From positions 134,686,385-134,750,384 of the forward strand of contig NC_079487.1 of the NCBI RefSeq assembly GCF_020520425.1: DNA of 64,000 nt. Reading direction: 5' to 3'. The position numbers were made by a program, and so were the translations under genes. The notes below the pieces were generated by a model, which worked only from the letters and a program-made list of their open reading frames with translations, was not told the origin of the DNA and ran no database searches. Source of the stretch: Spinacia oleracea. Its lineage: Eukaryota > Streptophyta > Magnoliopsida > Caryophyllales > Amaranthaceae. Within the stretch, counting starts at the first letter, position 1; each line of letters starts with the position of its first letter. Positions 1 through 17,488 of this stretch are shown one piece after another.

Positions 1-720
1 ACCATTCCAAAGGACTGAGATAGAAGCAGTGGTTATGCAACTCATAATTAAATCGACTGTAGAGTCAGGGAACTTGAACCATTTAAGAGTATCATGAATG
101 ACGCTCCACTCAAAAGCCTTACTTAAATCAATTTTTAAAGCCATACATTTAGCCTTGTTACTAGCTTTATTTGAAAAAATGGGTAATTTCTTTTATTATT
201 ATGACATTTTTATCAATAGTCATATTCATAACAAACCTAGATTGTAAAGGACTAATAAGGTTAGGAAGAATGAGTTTTAATCTATTGGAAATGATTTTGG
301 TAATAAGTTTATAAATCGAATTACAAAGACCAATAGGTCTAAAATCCTTCATACAAGAGGGGATATCAAATTTTGGGATTAAACAAAGATAAGAATTGTT
401 TATACTATGGGGAATAGAGCTGGATTAAAACATTCTTGAACAAAATTAGTTATGGATAGATTAATATCTTTCCAAAACTTTTGAAGGAAAAGAGGTTGTA
501 AGCCATCTGGCCTAGGGCATTTAATTGGGTTCATTTGGAAAAAACATCCTTGATTTCTTCAGAAGAAGGGCAACTAATGAGGTAGGTTGTCATCAGTAGA
601 AGTAATGTTAGAGTAGGAACAAACAAGAATCTCTTAGACTAGAAAGATGAGTAGTAGTAAAGACATTAATAAAATAATCCCTAGCCATAGACTTCAGAAT
701 ATTCTGGTTCAATGGACCAA
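1..720 (-). mobile_element. LINE (non-LTR) reverse transcriptase relic, truncated by window edge
   Basis: Read on the minus strand, about 350 down to 170 translates as the typical plant LINE reverse-transcriptase block starting MKDFRPIGLCNSIYKLITKI and continuing to a LISPLQSRFV motif. The stretch 150 to 1 continues in another frame with KIDLSKAFEW (normally D-x-S-K-A-F-D) and a C-terminal SISVLWNG block. Upstream, about 530-360 resembles the NPIK-P-PDG stretch that precedes the palm but holds in-frame stops. Frame changes and stops make this a dead copy. No terminal repeat or poly-A tail is visible inside the window. Confidence 0.85.
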
Positions 721-2157
721 TTGGTTAGGTTACAAGGCGAGTAGCCAAGCTAGGCTCGAAGGTGGTTAGTCGCCCTTTGGTCTATTACATGGTTTTTTAT
801 TCATGGCTCGCGTTTCTTTTCATTGTTGATGACCTTATTATATCGATGGATTAAAGCTTGGAGACTCAATTACCTCCTTTACGCCATGTCTTTTGATAAG
901 ATTGAGAATTTTTCAAGGAGCTTGAACACGCCATGAGGAATTTTCCCAAGGTATTGTACTAACCCTTCTTATATTGGGTGGTTATATATACTCAGTAATG
1001 CATTACTATGTACTATTAGACCTGTCAAAAATCAACCTGAACCCGACAATAATGGATCTTGAATAAAATTTTGCGACTTGTACCCCGATTTTATCCGAAT
1101 CCGAACAATTCGAAAAGTAATGGGTCAAATTCCGACCGAACCCATATTTGACTTGAGCGATTGAAAATCATTGTATTTATAGTAATAAATGAGATTATGA
1201 GGAACTTTAACCGTAGTAAACACGTTGTTAATATAGTTGGATGTAATATGATTTTAATTTGAATCATACGCCATTTTATGGTCGAATTTTACTAAATATA
1301 AACTTGTTTAGAAAAATTTGTTAATTTATGCCCATGTTTTGTATACTCCCCTTCCCGGAATACTCGAACCGGTTTGACCGGCACAGTGTTTAATGCAATG
1401 TAATTGTCGTTGTGGTACTGTTCGAAGACTCCTATATTGCTATACATGCTTGTGTTGCCAAGATAATTTAGTCTTTTATTCGTGAGAAAAAATTGCTTGC
1501 AACTGACCCTTGGCTTTTTACTATATCTGATCTCTACAATTTCTATTTCCGCTGTCATGATCAGTTATTTCATTGATATTATGAACTCGTTCAAAGAAGA
1601 TTTACAGTACATTTCTGGTTATTCCACGCTTACAGAAAGATAACACTAATATCAAGGTGAATCCTGTTGCGTTTATTCTGCGTAGTTCATGGTTAAACTG
1701 AGATACTGCATGCCTCAGTTACGCATTTCATCTATCAAGGAGGAAATAGGATTTGGAGAGCATTCTTTACATTTGATATGTCGTGTCTTTCTAAAGTTCT
1801 GGTATACTGTATACCTAGCTAAGTACCAACCACGTAATTACGGAAATAAGCCTCCACCCCACTAAAAATGATTCACCATGTCACTTATCGTGAGTTGTAT
1901 ATTTCAGGTAAACATTTTTGGTAGGCCAGCAGTGTTAGATATTAGTCTTCAAGTTGTGTGAGTAGGAGTATTCTCCCACATGGAAGAGAAATGAAGTTTT
2001 GGTTGTCTTTAAATATACCATATGCCTCATATATTGAATATGAGATGGCTTGGTTTGCTAGTATTGGGTTAAATATAAGAAATAAGTACAGCCACATAAA
2101 ATAATCCAACAGAGAAATGCACACACATTCTTTATAAGCTAGCGCTGAAGTATATCC
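721..2157. other. Intergenic repeats, no gene seen
   Basis: No credible reading frame. From 1019 to about 1340 there is a truncated copy of the hAT-like element seen complete at 63127-63638: both begin TAGACCTGTCAAAAATCAACC and share the internal AATAAATGAGATTATGA stretch. The left copy loses similarity after a GCCCATGTTTTGTATA stretch. The remainder up to the edge of the MAP65 duplication is AT-rich and unrecognised. Confidence 0.5.
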
Positions 2158-4200
2158 TTTAGGCTTCCAGCTTTTTGTTCATTCTGCAATAGTTTAGCTC
2201 ATCAATCGACAAGTCAAAAAGCATGGTGCTAACTGTTCTGTGCCCTATTTTCCAGACCTTGATATTTAGATTCAAATAAAAGTTTGTAATCTGAAATCAG
2301 ATTGTTGATCAAGTTCTTACAACAGACTCATCATGCATAACAAATAATTAGGAACTATAAGTGGATTTAACTGAACAGTTGGATTACATTAGCGGGTTCT
2401 GTGGCATTCTCAATTTCCAACGAATGTTAATAATCTGATATCAGATTTTTGATCAGATTATTACAAAATAAATTCTTCATTTGTGTCAAAGAATTAGATA
2501 TTGGAAGTGCAAAGAGCTGAATCATTCATAACATTAGCTATTCGTAGTAGCATCTGAGACATGCTTAATTGAGTAAAGTTTTCATGCATCAGTTCTTGGA
2601 CATATTTCTGAAGACTGGAACTAAGCTATAAAACTACATAAGGGCACGCAGATTACAGGGATGACTAATACAACACAGAGTAACAAATCAAACAATTCAC
2701 AAATAGTCATTTGAAATGCCAGGCATTAGAATCCCTTACTTGCCGAATATGCACTGGTCTCTCTCCCATTGCAGAACAGATGGCTGCTAGTTCCGCCTCT
2801 GAATCAGCAATAGCCTGTAGTAGCTGAGCTCTGCAGCGATTTGCCAGATCAACTTTTCTCCTGTATACTTCTAGGCACTCTTGTTCCAGCTCAAGTAACA
2901 TCTTATCCCGAGTTGTTTCAGATTCGCCAACCTCATCCCATATAATCTGAATAGATTAATAAGCGAAATCAATCAAAACACAACACTACAAAAGCCATCC
3001 TTGCATCAAGTTCATGTCATAATTCTAGTTCTATACCTGTAGTTCATATAATAAAGATCCACAGGTTTTTCCGCTTGTATAATCGGATCACTTTGAACCA
3101 TAGCCATTAAAACCGCCACAAAGTATGCGCCTGCAGCAGAATCAACAAGTAAAATCAATGAAAGCCAAAGAAATCAAACTAATAACAGTCGCGGTGGACC
3201 AAAACAACAGATTCATCATAAATTTCATATCCTATAACTCATTGATAACCACAAAAACTCTAAATCAAACCAAACAGCCAAGGAATCCATACTTCTCACT
3301 TTCTCAGTTCTCACAGCATAAAAATACAAATATGTACTAAATCTATAAATCATCTGTTATATTCTAATATATCAGCTATATATTAGTCAAATTGCTCTGT
3401 TATAAACTGCTTCAAGAGTGACCAAAATGTAGTATCATTACAAATCACACTAAATCAACTCTAATACAAATCAATGATAATTAGTGCTCCATCTCTCCAA
3501 TATCACACTCACATATACAAGTACCATTTTGAGATATCAAGAAAAAGTTGCAACATTTCCTAAAATAGCAATAGATCATGCTCGGATTCCCTCGATTGTT
3601 ACAATTATAAAGGTTATTTTACAAAAATCATGTTTAGCCATCCTAATTTTCGCCCTTTAGTGACAAAAATAGAAAATTCAACAGTGTTTAGGACTAGGAA
3701 TTCTGGGTCTTCAAACTGCCGGCAATACTACACATCTTAACACAAGAACATCAATTTTAAGCAATACAAACTCATCTCCGAATCCCCAATTACGCATTTA
3801 AGGATACTACAACCACCCTAACTAACAATAAAAATTAATTCAAAAAAACCCCACAACAATTGAAACATAATTCCCGCAATTAAAGGGAAATTCACAAGAT
3901 TTGAAGATCTACAAAACCCAGATACAACAACAACAAAAAAGACAACAACAAGAAATATTCCATTTTTACAAAAATGAGTAAAACTAGGGTTTCATAAGTG
4001 ACGATTTTTTTCAAATTGAATTGAGATTTTAATTAACAAAATAATGTGGCAGAAGTTAAACCAAATAACAGAAGAAATACTTTGAAATTAACACTTACCT
4101 GTTGAATAAAGAGAAACCTGAAAGCTTGAAGATGATCCCACGAGAGAGCAGAGTGAAGGAGAAAGAGATGTAAATTCGACCGTTGAAAATAGATTTTTTT
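2158..4200 (-). pseudogene. Truncated, frameshifted MAP65-3-like copy (5' part only)
   Basis: This is an inverted copy of the first part of the MAP65 gene at 45707-49867: leader, leader intron, exon 1 (3107-3037), exon 2 (2946-2740) and the first bases of exon 3, after which similarity stops at about 2158. Exon 2 is intact at 207 nt and gives the same protein as the functional gene ([18 protein letters not shown] onwards). Its donor reads CAA|GTAAG instead of CAG|GTAAAG. Exon 1 is 71 nt instead of 72: a C is missing in the CGGAAACAACC run (CGGAAAAACC here), so the frame is lost after about 13 codons. With the missing 3' exons the copy cannot make MAP65. It keeps the promoter-side sequence, so it could be transcribed, but that is inference. 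Confidence 0.9.
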
Positions 4201-4366
4201 GAAGTTCGATTTCTATTTTTGTACAAGAAGTGCGTGACTTTTGTTCAAATTCAAAAATATTTGGAAATAGTATACTCCGTAATGTCCGTTGCTAGATGGC
4301 CCCCTATCCGATAATGAAGTTCATTTTCTCTTTTTAATATCAAAAGCACATCAAGTCTATTATCTA

Positions 4367-4773
4367 GAGCGATTTCCTTCAATATTGCATAAAGATCTAA
4401 TAAGATACGTTACTTTTAAACTTAATTACCACCAAACCGACCACATCAGCAAGGGAGAAAGAAAAGTAACTTTTTATCCGGTTCAGCATTGAACCGCTAT
4501 CTGAGATGACGATTTTATAACAAAACCGCGCGGTTTTATAAGGGGTTAATTGCTACCTGAAATGACGGTTCATTAAATACATAAGCCGCTATGCCAGATA
4601 TCGGTTTACCCCTTTAAACCGTTGTTTCAGATAGCGGTTTATTGTAGATTTTATACAAAAAATTAGACCGGCTTTCTTACTGACGTGGACGGTAGAGTGG
4701 GAAATAAGTGAAAAAGTAGCGTATTTTGGGAATTTACGAATCTTCAAGCATTATTGAATGAAATCGCTCCATC
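4367..4773. mobile_element. Non-autonomous TIR element in left duplication arm
   Basis: The ends are imperfect inverted repeats: GAGCGATTTCCTTCAATATTGC at the left, against ATTGAATGAAATCGCTC near the right end. The flanks carry ATTATCTA on both sides (4359-4366 and 4774-4781), a plausible 8-bp target duplication. The corresponding place in the right arm near 44490 lacks this insert. The interior holds several inverted copies of an AACCGCTAT-type motif. It could be a hAT or Mutator-like MITE; the class is uncertain. Confidence 0.55.
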
Positions 4774-5449
4774 ATTATCTATATAGTATTATCGTACTAC
4801 CATGTCTGTGTCTGTATCCGCAGTTCCGTACGACACCACGACCGTATCCGTATCCGTATTACACTAACATAAACCATTAAAATCTGGTTAAGATCCGTCG
4901 AACATAGTCTAACTTGATCGAGAACCTCTGTTAGACAGTGAAAATTATACATATTTAACAAGAAGGTAATAAAGGGGCGGATTGACTTGCAAATCAAGAC
5001 GCAGCTCTAACAAGTTCGATTAAATTTTTTACAATTTACTCCATTAGAATTTAGTAGCATAGCTAGGGGTGTTACTAACCCTCACTTGATTCCTCAGTAG
5101 CATTTTATTTTTGTTGTTTAGTTGCTTTAATTTCGGCTTTGTCTCGTTTGAATAAAATAAAATAAAAAACATTTGGTTTCCCAATTAGACTAACCTCATA
5201 ACGAACTAGTATCTATGCACCATTGCACCCAGCGTTACGTACTGATTGTGTTCTTGTCTTGATAAAGGGAAAAATTCTACTTCGTATATTTTTTTTGTTT
5301 AAATTGACTACGTAATTAATAAAAGAATAATAGGTGCTTTGTACTATTATTATACAAAGGGACACCAAAAAGTCAAAAATATTAGGTTTTCTCCATAAAT
5401 ATTTGTGGGTTGGTGGTAGCTAGAACAAGTAGGATAATACAACGAAGCC

Positions 5450-5750
5450 AGTAACAATATTTACAAACCCAACCTTTTAGGCCTGAGGAATTGATGGGTT
5501 CATGAACCTCTAAGTTGAATAGGGAGTTTTAACATGGGAGTTGGGATGATTATCATGTGTTTGCTCTAATAAGTAAGATATCCTCAATTGTACAAATGGA
5601 CAGACTATTGTTTACAAATAAAAGTAAAAATAGTACAATATTTAGATTAGAGCAATGACCAAACGTGATCATGTTATCACTTGGCCATATTTGTTTAGGT
5701 TAATAAATCTTAATCTAAGTTAAAACAATACTTACAACCAGTAACAATAT

Positions 5751-5776
<26 letters not shown>
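5450..5776. repeat. 38-bp direct repeat spanning the DEAH7 stop codon
   Basis: The stretch CCAGTAACAATATTTACAAA...GGCCTGAGG occurs at 5450-5487 and again at 5739-5776. The second copy includes the last codons and stop of the DEAH7 helicase gene (reverse strand). The 251 bp between the copies is AT-rich and not recognised. The outer copy sits next to the inner breakpoint of the MAP65 inverted duplication at about 5443, so the repeat may be a scar of that rearrangement. Confidence 0.75.
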
Positions 5777-11396
<5,620 letters not shown>

Positions 11397-11999
11397 CAAA
11401 CAACGCGAATTACTCGATAACAATTCAACGATAATAATTCTAACAGAATAACTGACTACCTAGTTATCTGTAAAAATATAATAGAGCAATGCTCAGATAT
11501 ATAGTACAATTAACGTAAATCAACTAGGCCTGGGACTTTTGTAAATTAAGGAAACTAATGCTACTGCTATACTTACGCAATTCCTAAAGGTCTTCGGAAT
11601 AGGAGTTTATGCTAAACTCTAATTCTTAGACTTATTTATTGTTTTAGAATTATAGTGTAATAATTCTAATTCCTAACATTATCACAAACCAAACCCAAAA
11701 TCAATTCTTCGATTTTTTTTTTTACTCTTTCATTCTGTACCCATAAACATTACCACTAACTAGTTTTAATCAAAAATAACAACTAACCAGGAACAATTAG
11801 CAAATTACTCCTTTAGTTTAGTTTATAGAATTAACAATCGTCCATTTTTTTTTTGGTAGAATTAACACTGAATTCAGTTGGTAAAATCTAAAGTTTCTTT
11901 AGTTCCTTTTCTAAATCAATTGCTTCATGAAAAATAAAACCATAAAACGATGATGATTAAACTGCGAAAATTGAAAAATAAAATAAATAATAATATTAC

Positions 12000-12160
12000 C
12001 TGTTTGATTCTTTGAAAAGCGCAATAACAATGGAAGAATGGCGGTGATGGTGGTGGCTGGTGCACGGAAGAATGGAAGAAGAGGAACGAAGAAGGAGCAG
12101 CGCAACAACGACACTCGGTGTACTGGCCTTGCCGTCGAGTAGGAGGAGAGAGAAAAAAGA
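12000..12160 (-). other. Probable 5' leader exon of the DEAH7 gene
   Basis: On the minus strand a CT-rich leader runs through TTCTTCGTTCCTCTTCTTCC and ends ATCAAACAG|GTAATA at 12000, a good donor. It lies upstream of the first coding exon with about 600 bp of AT-rich intron between. A diverged copy of the outer part (about 12066-12157) is found at 13079-13170. The transcription start is not defined by the sequence alone. Confidence 0.5.
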
Positions 12161-13450
12161 GAGGGAGGTTTTTAGTTTATTGAACTGTACTAAAATTGTA
12201 TTTATAGTTGGTTCCCTAAAGGGCGAAATCCGAAATAAGAGAAATCTTAGAAGTGATTTTTTTTTTTAGGGGGGAATCTTAGAAGTGAAGAAAAAATTGC
12301 CAAATATGAAAACAAGAGAAGTTATTTATATTTTTCTTTACATATAAATCACAAAAAAAAAAAATATGAGAATATTTGAATAGTTTTAAAATTCAGATGG
12401 TGCAATTATTAATAAATAGAGTAAGTACTACACCACTAAAGTTAAGCATCATAACTATATTTTCCCCTTGCCTTTGGTTGTCACACGTAAAATTATTATT
12501 GTAACACACTCAACATTACAATGATGTAGTATTGTTGAGTATGCTATTTTTGGTCTTTCTTATCTCATGTCCTGTTTAAAAAATCCTTGTTGTTTCCAAA
12601 ATTTTTATTTTTTTCCTATCCATAACTAAGTGCAATAACAATAGGCACATGACACAAACACCTTCATAGAGATCCCAAAACTAATTTAAGAGAAACAATA
12701 TATCATGGCTTTGTCAATTGTTAGTCTTTACGTAACATTCTACTTGTTGCAATTGGAGGTTTGAATGTTAATGATTGGGTTATATAAAGTGAAAAAAAGA
12801 TTAAATTTTTTTTAATGGTGATCACATACTCAATCTTTTTTGTTTAAAGAAAATTTTTACATGTTATTTTATTTTTTATCTTATCTTTTTTATGCTTTGA
12901 TTAAAAAAAAAAAAAACTTATTTTCATCGAACTTGTTTTTTTTAAGGGGTGAAAGCAATATTTGAGTGTTCATGAATGCAGAGTAACATCGTATTTTTAA
13001 ATTAAAATTTGAAACAATATGATTATTAATTTTCCAATTATGATGATTATTTTTTCAATCTTATATTTTTTATGTTTTGAAGAATGGAAGAAGAGGAACG
13101 AGGGAGGAGGAGCGCAACAACGACACTCGGTGCACTGGCCTTGTCGTCGAGTAGGAGGAGAGAGAAAAGAGAGAGAGAGAGGTAGGTTTAGTAATTACTA
13201 ATTAGGGGTTTAACTAGTATAATACCCGTGCGATGCACGGTTTATAATATAAATATAAATTTATACGAAAATCTGGTAGACAATTATCAATAAAGTAGTG
13301 ATTACATATATTTTCCTAATTAAAACAATGACGAATAAATTGTTATTGCCCATTTCGGTGTTATATTCATTAAAAAAAATTCAACCAAATAATGTTACAT
13401 GGATTAAATTATTTTCATCCCCAGTCATCACCCCTGTCAAGCATTAAGGG
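12161..13450. other. Intergenic, AT-rich; copy of DEAH7 leader at 13079-13170
   Basis: There is no gene. The stretch 13079-13170 repeats 12066-12157 in the same orientation (GAAGAATGGAAGAAGAGGAA to AGGAGGAGAGAGAAAA). At 13213-13242 is the motif ACTAGTATAATACCCGTGCGATGCACGG, which recurs in diverged form at 40311-40340 and looks like the conserved end of a dispersed repeat. Confidence 0.55.
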
Positions 13451-14110
13451 GGCATTTGGTTGGGGGTATTCAGGAAAGTAAAAGGGAATCAACACCTCTC
13501 ATTCCCTTTATTGTTGTTTGTTTGTCCATTTCAATCTTTCCCTTGACCCCTCTCATTCCCCAATTTCCCTCTACCACGATTCCCCACCCCCTTAGGGTAT
13601 CATTCTTACCCCCAAACTCCTCTTCAACCTATCTTCCTTGACCAACATTGAACAACTTATACACCACACCACCACCCAATTCCAACACCACAGCCACCCC
13701 GAAACCAACCACCACCACAAGCAACCACCCCGAAACCAACCACCACCACCCGCAACAACCCCAAAATCAACCACCACCGCCCTCAAAACACCCACTTGAC
13801 CATTTCAACCACCACCACACGCAAATAGTAACCTAAATCACCCTTGATCGCCATCAAAACCAGAGGGGGGGAGAGAAAAGGAGAGAGAACTCAGCGACGG
13901 GAAGAGGGAGAAACAACAGAGGCTGAAGGAGGGAGAAACGACGGCGGCGGGAGGAGGGAGAAAAGGCAGAGGTTGGAGGAGTGAGAAACGACGGCGGTGG
14001 AGGAGGGAGAAACTACGGCGGCAGGAGGAGGCCGGGAGAAAGAGATAGAAGGAGAGGAAAGAGGGAGAATGTGAGAAAAGTGAAGGGAATGAAATCTCAC
14101 CCAATCAACT
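13451..14110. mobile_element. Unclassified repeat with purine/pyrimidine-biased interior
   Basis: The left end GGGGGCATTTGGTTGGGGGT and the right end GAAGGGAATGAAATCTCACCC resemble plant elements of the 'GGCATTTGGTT' type. The interior has a CA-rich (CCACCACC) strand at 13650-13810 followed by GGAGGGAGAAA-type repeats at 13860-14060. Long frames here on both strands are low complexity and not credible genes. Element borders are not certain. Confidence 0.35.
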
Positions 14111-15200
14111 TACCTAATCAAAGGTGATGTGGCCTACACTAAAAAGCACCACCTGGCTATACTATGATGGCCCAGAGAGAAGGCCCAAAAGCCCACCAGC
14201 ATGGATACCTCGAATCCACACAGAGCTCATATCCACATCCAACGCCAAGACCCATTTCTTAGGCCCATGGCCCCATTCGAGTGGTAGAGTCCTTGGTCAG
14301 ATCATAACAACAAATGCAACAACCTTATATAGGAACTCATCCAACGAAAATAAAGAGAACCAACACACTACAACCCACCAAAACCAACATGAACTAAAGA
14401 TAAACAAACACAATAACGAATCAACCCCATCGAAGAACAAGCAAAACATGGAGAAAGCCACGCACACCCCTAAACCAATTAGGGACAACTAGGATTTCAA
14501 GAAAAACGACTACAACTAATACCAAAACAACCTAAATCTTTACCTTTACCGTCAAGATCGGGTTACTCCGACACCTCAAGACGGCGGCGACAAGGTTAAA
14601 TCCGGTAAAATAGTCAATCCAAAATCAGATCTAACAAGCCTCTAAACTAGCAAAATCCTAACCCAAACAAGAAACCCTAACCCTAAACTTTTACCTTTAC
14701 CGGCGAGATTATCGTCGGCGGCGCTTGGGTTAGCTTTGGTGATAGGACGCCGAGGTTGTGAACTTTAATCTGATCAATAACTCCTTATTTGAACACATCA
14801 ACTCCACACTCGAACACGACAGAGATGACTAATTTTGAACAAGAAATCCGGCGAGATCGACGAACTAAGAGGATGGGAAAACCGCGAGACGGTGGCGGCT
14901 TGGTTCCTCTTTCACTTCTCGGCCGGAAAACTACAAGATCTCCAAGATTAACTCACTAGGAACGGTGAAGCGCTAAAATTAGCAGGCTCGCCGGCGACCT
15001 GAGCGAGCAGAGGTGCTCCGACCACCAACGAGCCTGCTAAGGGCGGTGGCGGCGGCTAGGGTTTGAGTTTTTGGGAGAAGGGGTTTTTAGAGAGAGAAGC
15101 GGTTTTTTCATAAGCTATCTAAATTCTCCCGTCATTTGAAGATTGGCGGTAGAGAAAGTGCTTATTTCCCGCTAGTTTGAGAGTTTTAAAGAATAAAGTA
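14111..15200 (-). mobile_element. Possible LINE 5' region (no RT)
   Basis: On the minus strand this starts CTCTCTCTAAAAACCCCTTC, followed by AAACCCTAGCCGCCGCC, and goes on with two GCCGG-AAAGGTAAA-(A)GTTTAGG-type blocks (near 14690 and 14540). That is the style of plant L1 leader sequences. No reverse transcriptase or endonuclease follows within the block, so it is a fragment or a non-autonomous derivative. The 122-codon frame on the plus strand at 14124-14492 is not recognised and is probably not a gene. Confidence 0.3.
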
Positions 15201-15599
15201 TTTATTCACTTCGATAATATTAGCGTTTACCTTAGCAATTAGCATAGACAAACAAAATTAAACTCCTTCCTAAGAGATAGATTATAAAAGCTAATTGTAT
15301 AGATTATTATATATAAAAAATAAAGGAGATAGAAATTACGTAATATGGCTATTTCCTAAGAGAAATTCATGAATTATCTCTATTGTTTCAAAGAACAAAC
15401 GCTAATCTCTGCATAAGCCAGGTAGTTACATCTAACGCACGTTCTTTCTTTGCAATTTTGACATTATAGTGTCCATTAGAAACTATTTATTTATGTAATC
15501 GGTTAGGGTTTAGGATTTAGGGTTTAAGGTTTCATACTTTCAGGTAAAACTTTCAAACTTTTCATACTTTCTGTTTATTTTGTTAGTTAAATAAATAAT

Positions 15600-15885
15600 T
15601 GGAACAACTTAGCTGGATAATATGTATGTACAAACTGAATACTTGTCGCGCCGTGGCCGAACCACTGCTCTAAAAGACAATTCCGCGTTACCTCCGATGC
15701 AGTAGATCAATTGCGGTTGCCCTCCAGGGTTAACACGACACCAAGGTATGTGTGCACTCACAAACCTCGGTTGGAGACCAGAATATTTGCCCAGAAAAAC
15801 GAGAACAATGTTTGAGAATTGTAGAGAATACTTTCTGTAATTGTGTGTATGGAAAACATAAATGAGGTATTTATAGGAGAGCTGC
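15600..15885 (-). mobile_element. Possible LTR-type repeat fragment
   Basis: The stretch contains GAGAATACTTTCTGTAATTG and AGGTATTTATAGGAG, a layout common in plant LTRs, directly abutting the psaA insertion. No primer-binding site or terminal pair was found. Low confidence. Confidence 0.25.
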
Positions 15886-16235
15886 AACCCTCGAGGTTTT
15901 TTCAAATTTGGCGAGCATCTGGAATAACTAGTGAATTACAACTTTATTGTACCGCAATTGGTGCATTGGTCTTTGCAGCATTAATGCCTTTTGCTGGTTG
16001 GTTCCATTATCACAAAGCGGCTCCAAAATTAGCTTGGTTCCAAGATGTGGAATCTATGTTGAATCACCATTTAGCAGGACTACTAGGACTTGGGTCTCTT
16101 TCTTGGGCGGGTCATCAAATCCATGTATCTTTACCGATTAACCAATTTCTAAATGCTGGAGTAGATCCTAAAGAGATACCGCTTCCTCATGAATTTATCT
16201 TGAATCGGGATCTTTTGGCTCAACTTTATGGCTAG
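15886..16235 (+). pseudogene. psaA: Nuclear insertion of chloroplast psaA (partial)
   Basis: The reading frame gives about 115 residues of the photosystem I P700 apoprotein A1: [56 protein letters not shown] and [20 protein letters not shown] are family-typical. Both ends of the gene are missing (the real protein is about 750 residues) and the frame ends two residues after LAQLY. It lies in AT-rich nuclear repeats, so it is a transferred plastid fragment, not plastid DNA. A few substitutions (for example ALMPFAGW, usually LFAGW) fit decay after transfer. Confidence 0.93.
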
Positions 16236-16535
16236 TAGTGGAGTAGTGGGAGGTTACCACGTTTACTGGGTAATTAATGGGTAGTTAAAATGACATTTAG
16301 AGGGGTTAATGAACCGCAACTCTGCAAGTACCAAGTACCAAGGCCCACGGCCCGCGTGCGCGTATGTGTTGTGTGTCCACCCATGCCACTCACATGCTTT
16401 CTTAAGAAAATGTTTCCCTCAAGTCCCCAAATATAAACATTGAAAGTAGTTGGTGTTTTTCAATGTGGGACTTTTCACCTTCCCACTTTTCCCCACTCAT
16501 TTTCTTTTGTATTCTCACTGGGACTTCCTAAACAT
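16236..16535. other. Intergenic spacer, nothing recognised
   Basis: Between the psaA fragment and the RING relic there is no open frame, RNA gene or element end that can be supported. Confidence 0.5.
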
Positions 16536-16985
16536 ATTTTGCAGTTTTTGCAAGAGCGCGCTGCTTGAATTCTGCAGCAGATAAATGTGGCAACAGATGT
16601 CCAGAATGCAGGCATCTAATACCAATCAGGTAATAAATAATAATAACCCAAATTAGCAGTTAAAACTAAATTAATGTCAGGAATTGTTTTATGCATACAA
16701 ATATGCAATAGTTGATGATTTTTTGTGTGTGCAGGAATTGCACTATAAACACAGGGCTTTGGAACACCATACAGCTTCTATTCCCAGCCGAAATCGGGCC
16801 GATGGTAGCAGCTGCAGCGTCGAGCAGTACAGCAGCTGATCATCGCAATGTGCGTATGATGAGAAGAGCAACAGTATGGAATTTGGAACATGTATTCTAT
16901 GATGTACTTTGTGTTGGCATGTACCAAGTATCATGTTCTTTATCCAAGTTTGTTTGGAAATTTATGTATGGCCTGCTTTTTTGAA
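16536..16985 (+). pseudogene. Relic of RING E3 gene (exons 4 and 5 with their intron)
   Basis: Homologous to exons 4 and 5 of the intact RING gene at 21083-23170. Exon 4 matches TTTTTGCAAGA...GCTGCTTGAATTCTGCAGCAG with the preceding acceptor kept. A retained intron from about 16629 to 16734 follows, then exon 5 with CTINTGLWNTIQLLFPAEIG and ASSSTAADHRNVRMMRRA. The first RING exons and the C-terminus are absent. Because the intron is retained it arose by DNA duplication, not retrotransposition. Not expected to make a RING domain. Confidence 0.85.
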
Positions 16986-17488
16986 AAGAGTAACAAATTG
17001 CACTTATCTAGGTATCTAAAATTCTAGAATCAACGGAAGTGTAACAGTCAGTTGCTGATGTCTGCACTATTTTGTAAAAAAAGAAGATATTTGACATGTG
17101 TAACACATAATTAACATATATATGTCGAGTAACACATAATTAAAGTACAACTAATTTTCAACTCTTCTCTTCATTTATTTAAGCTACAACTAATTTTCAA
17201 CTCTTTCTCTTCATTTAATCAAGCTACAACTAATTATATCTCAAGTTCAATAATTTTTCACCATATAAGCAGAATTTTTGTTCTTTAGGGTGTGTTACTG
17301 TGTTTATTCAATTTATCTGACATAAATTCATGTCAGATAAATTCATTTGTTTTCAAGGGTGTGTTACTATGTTTATTCAATTAGAGGTGGAAAGGACTGT
17401 GTTTATTCATGTCAATAAGGTGTGTGACTGTGTTTATTCAATTTAACCAATTTTTTTTTTTACCACCTTTGAAAAGAAAAAAAATGTA

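Larger units (their letters stand above)
2158..5443 (-). repeat. Left arm of large inverted duplication (partner 43723-46637)
   Basis: The reverse complement of this arm follows the right arm from the TATTCTCCTACTTGTTCTAGC stretch near 43730 through the MAP65 promoter, leader and exons to the AAAAAGCTGGAAGCCTAAA stretch near 46630. Arm lengths differ (about 3.3 and 2.9 kb) because each carries private insertions: this one has an inverted-repeat element at 4367-4773, the other has a repeat at about 44280-44470. The arms are separated by about 38 kb that contains all the other genes from DEAH7 to the RING-H2 cluster. Confidence 0.85.

Noticed and set aside
13592-14104. Overlapping reading frames on both strands with Pro/Thr/Asn- or Ser/Leu-rich peptides
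   Set aside because: They follow simple CCA and GGAGGGAGAAA repeats; no start context, intron or conserved motif supports a gene.
14124-14492. 122-codon plus-strand frame
   Set aside because: Hydrophilic Asn/Thr/Lys-rich sequence in a LINE-like repeat, no family recognised; likely the antisense of an element leader.
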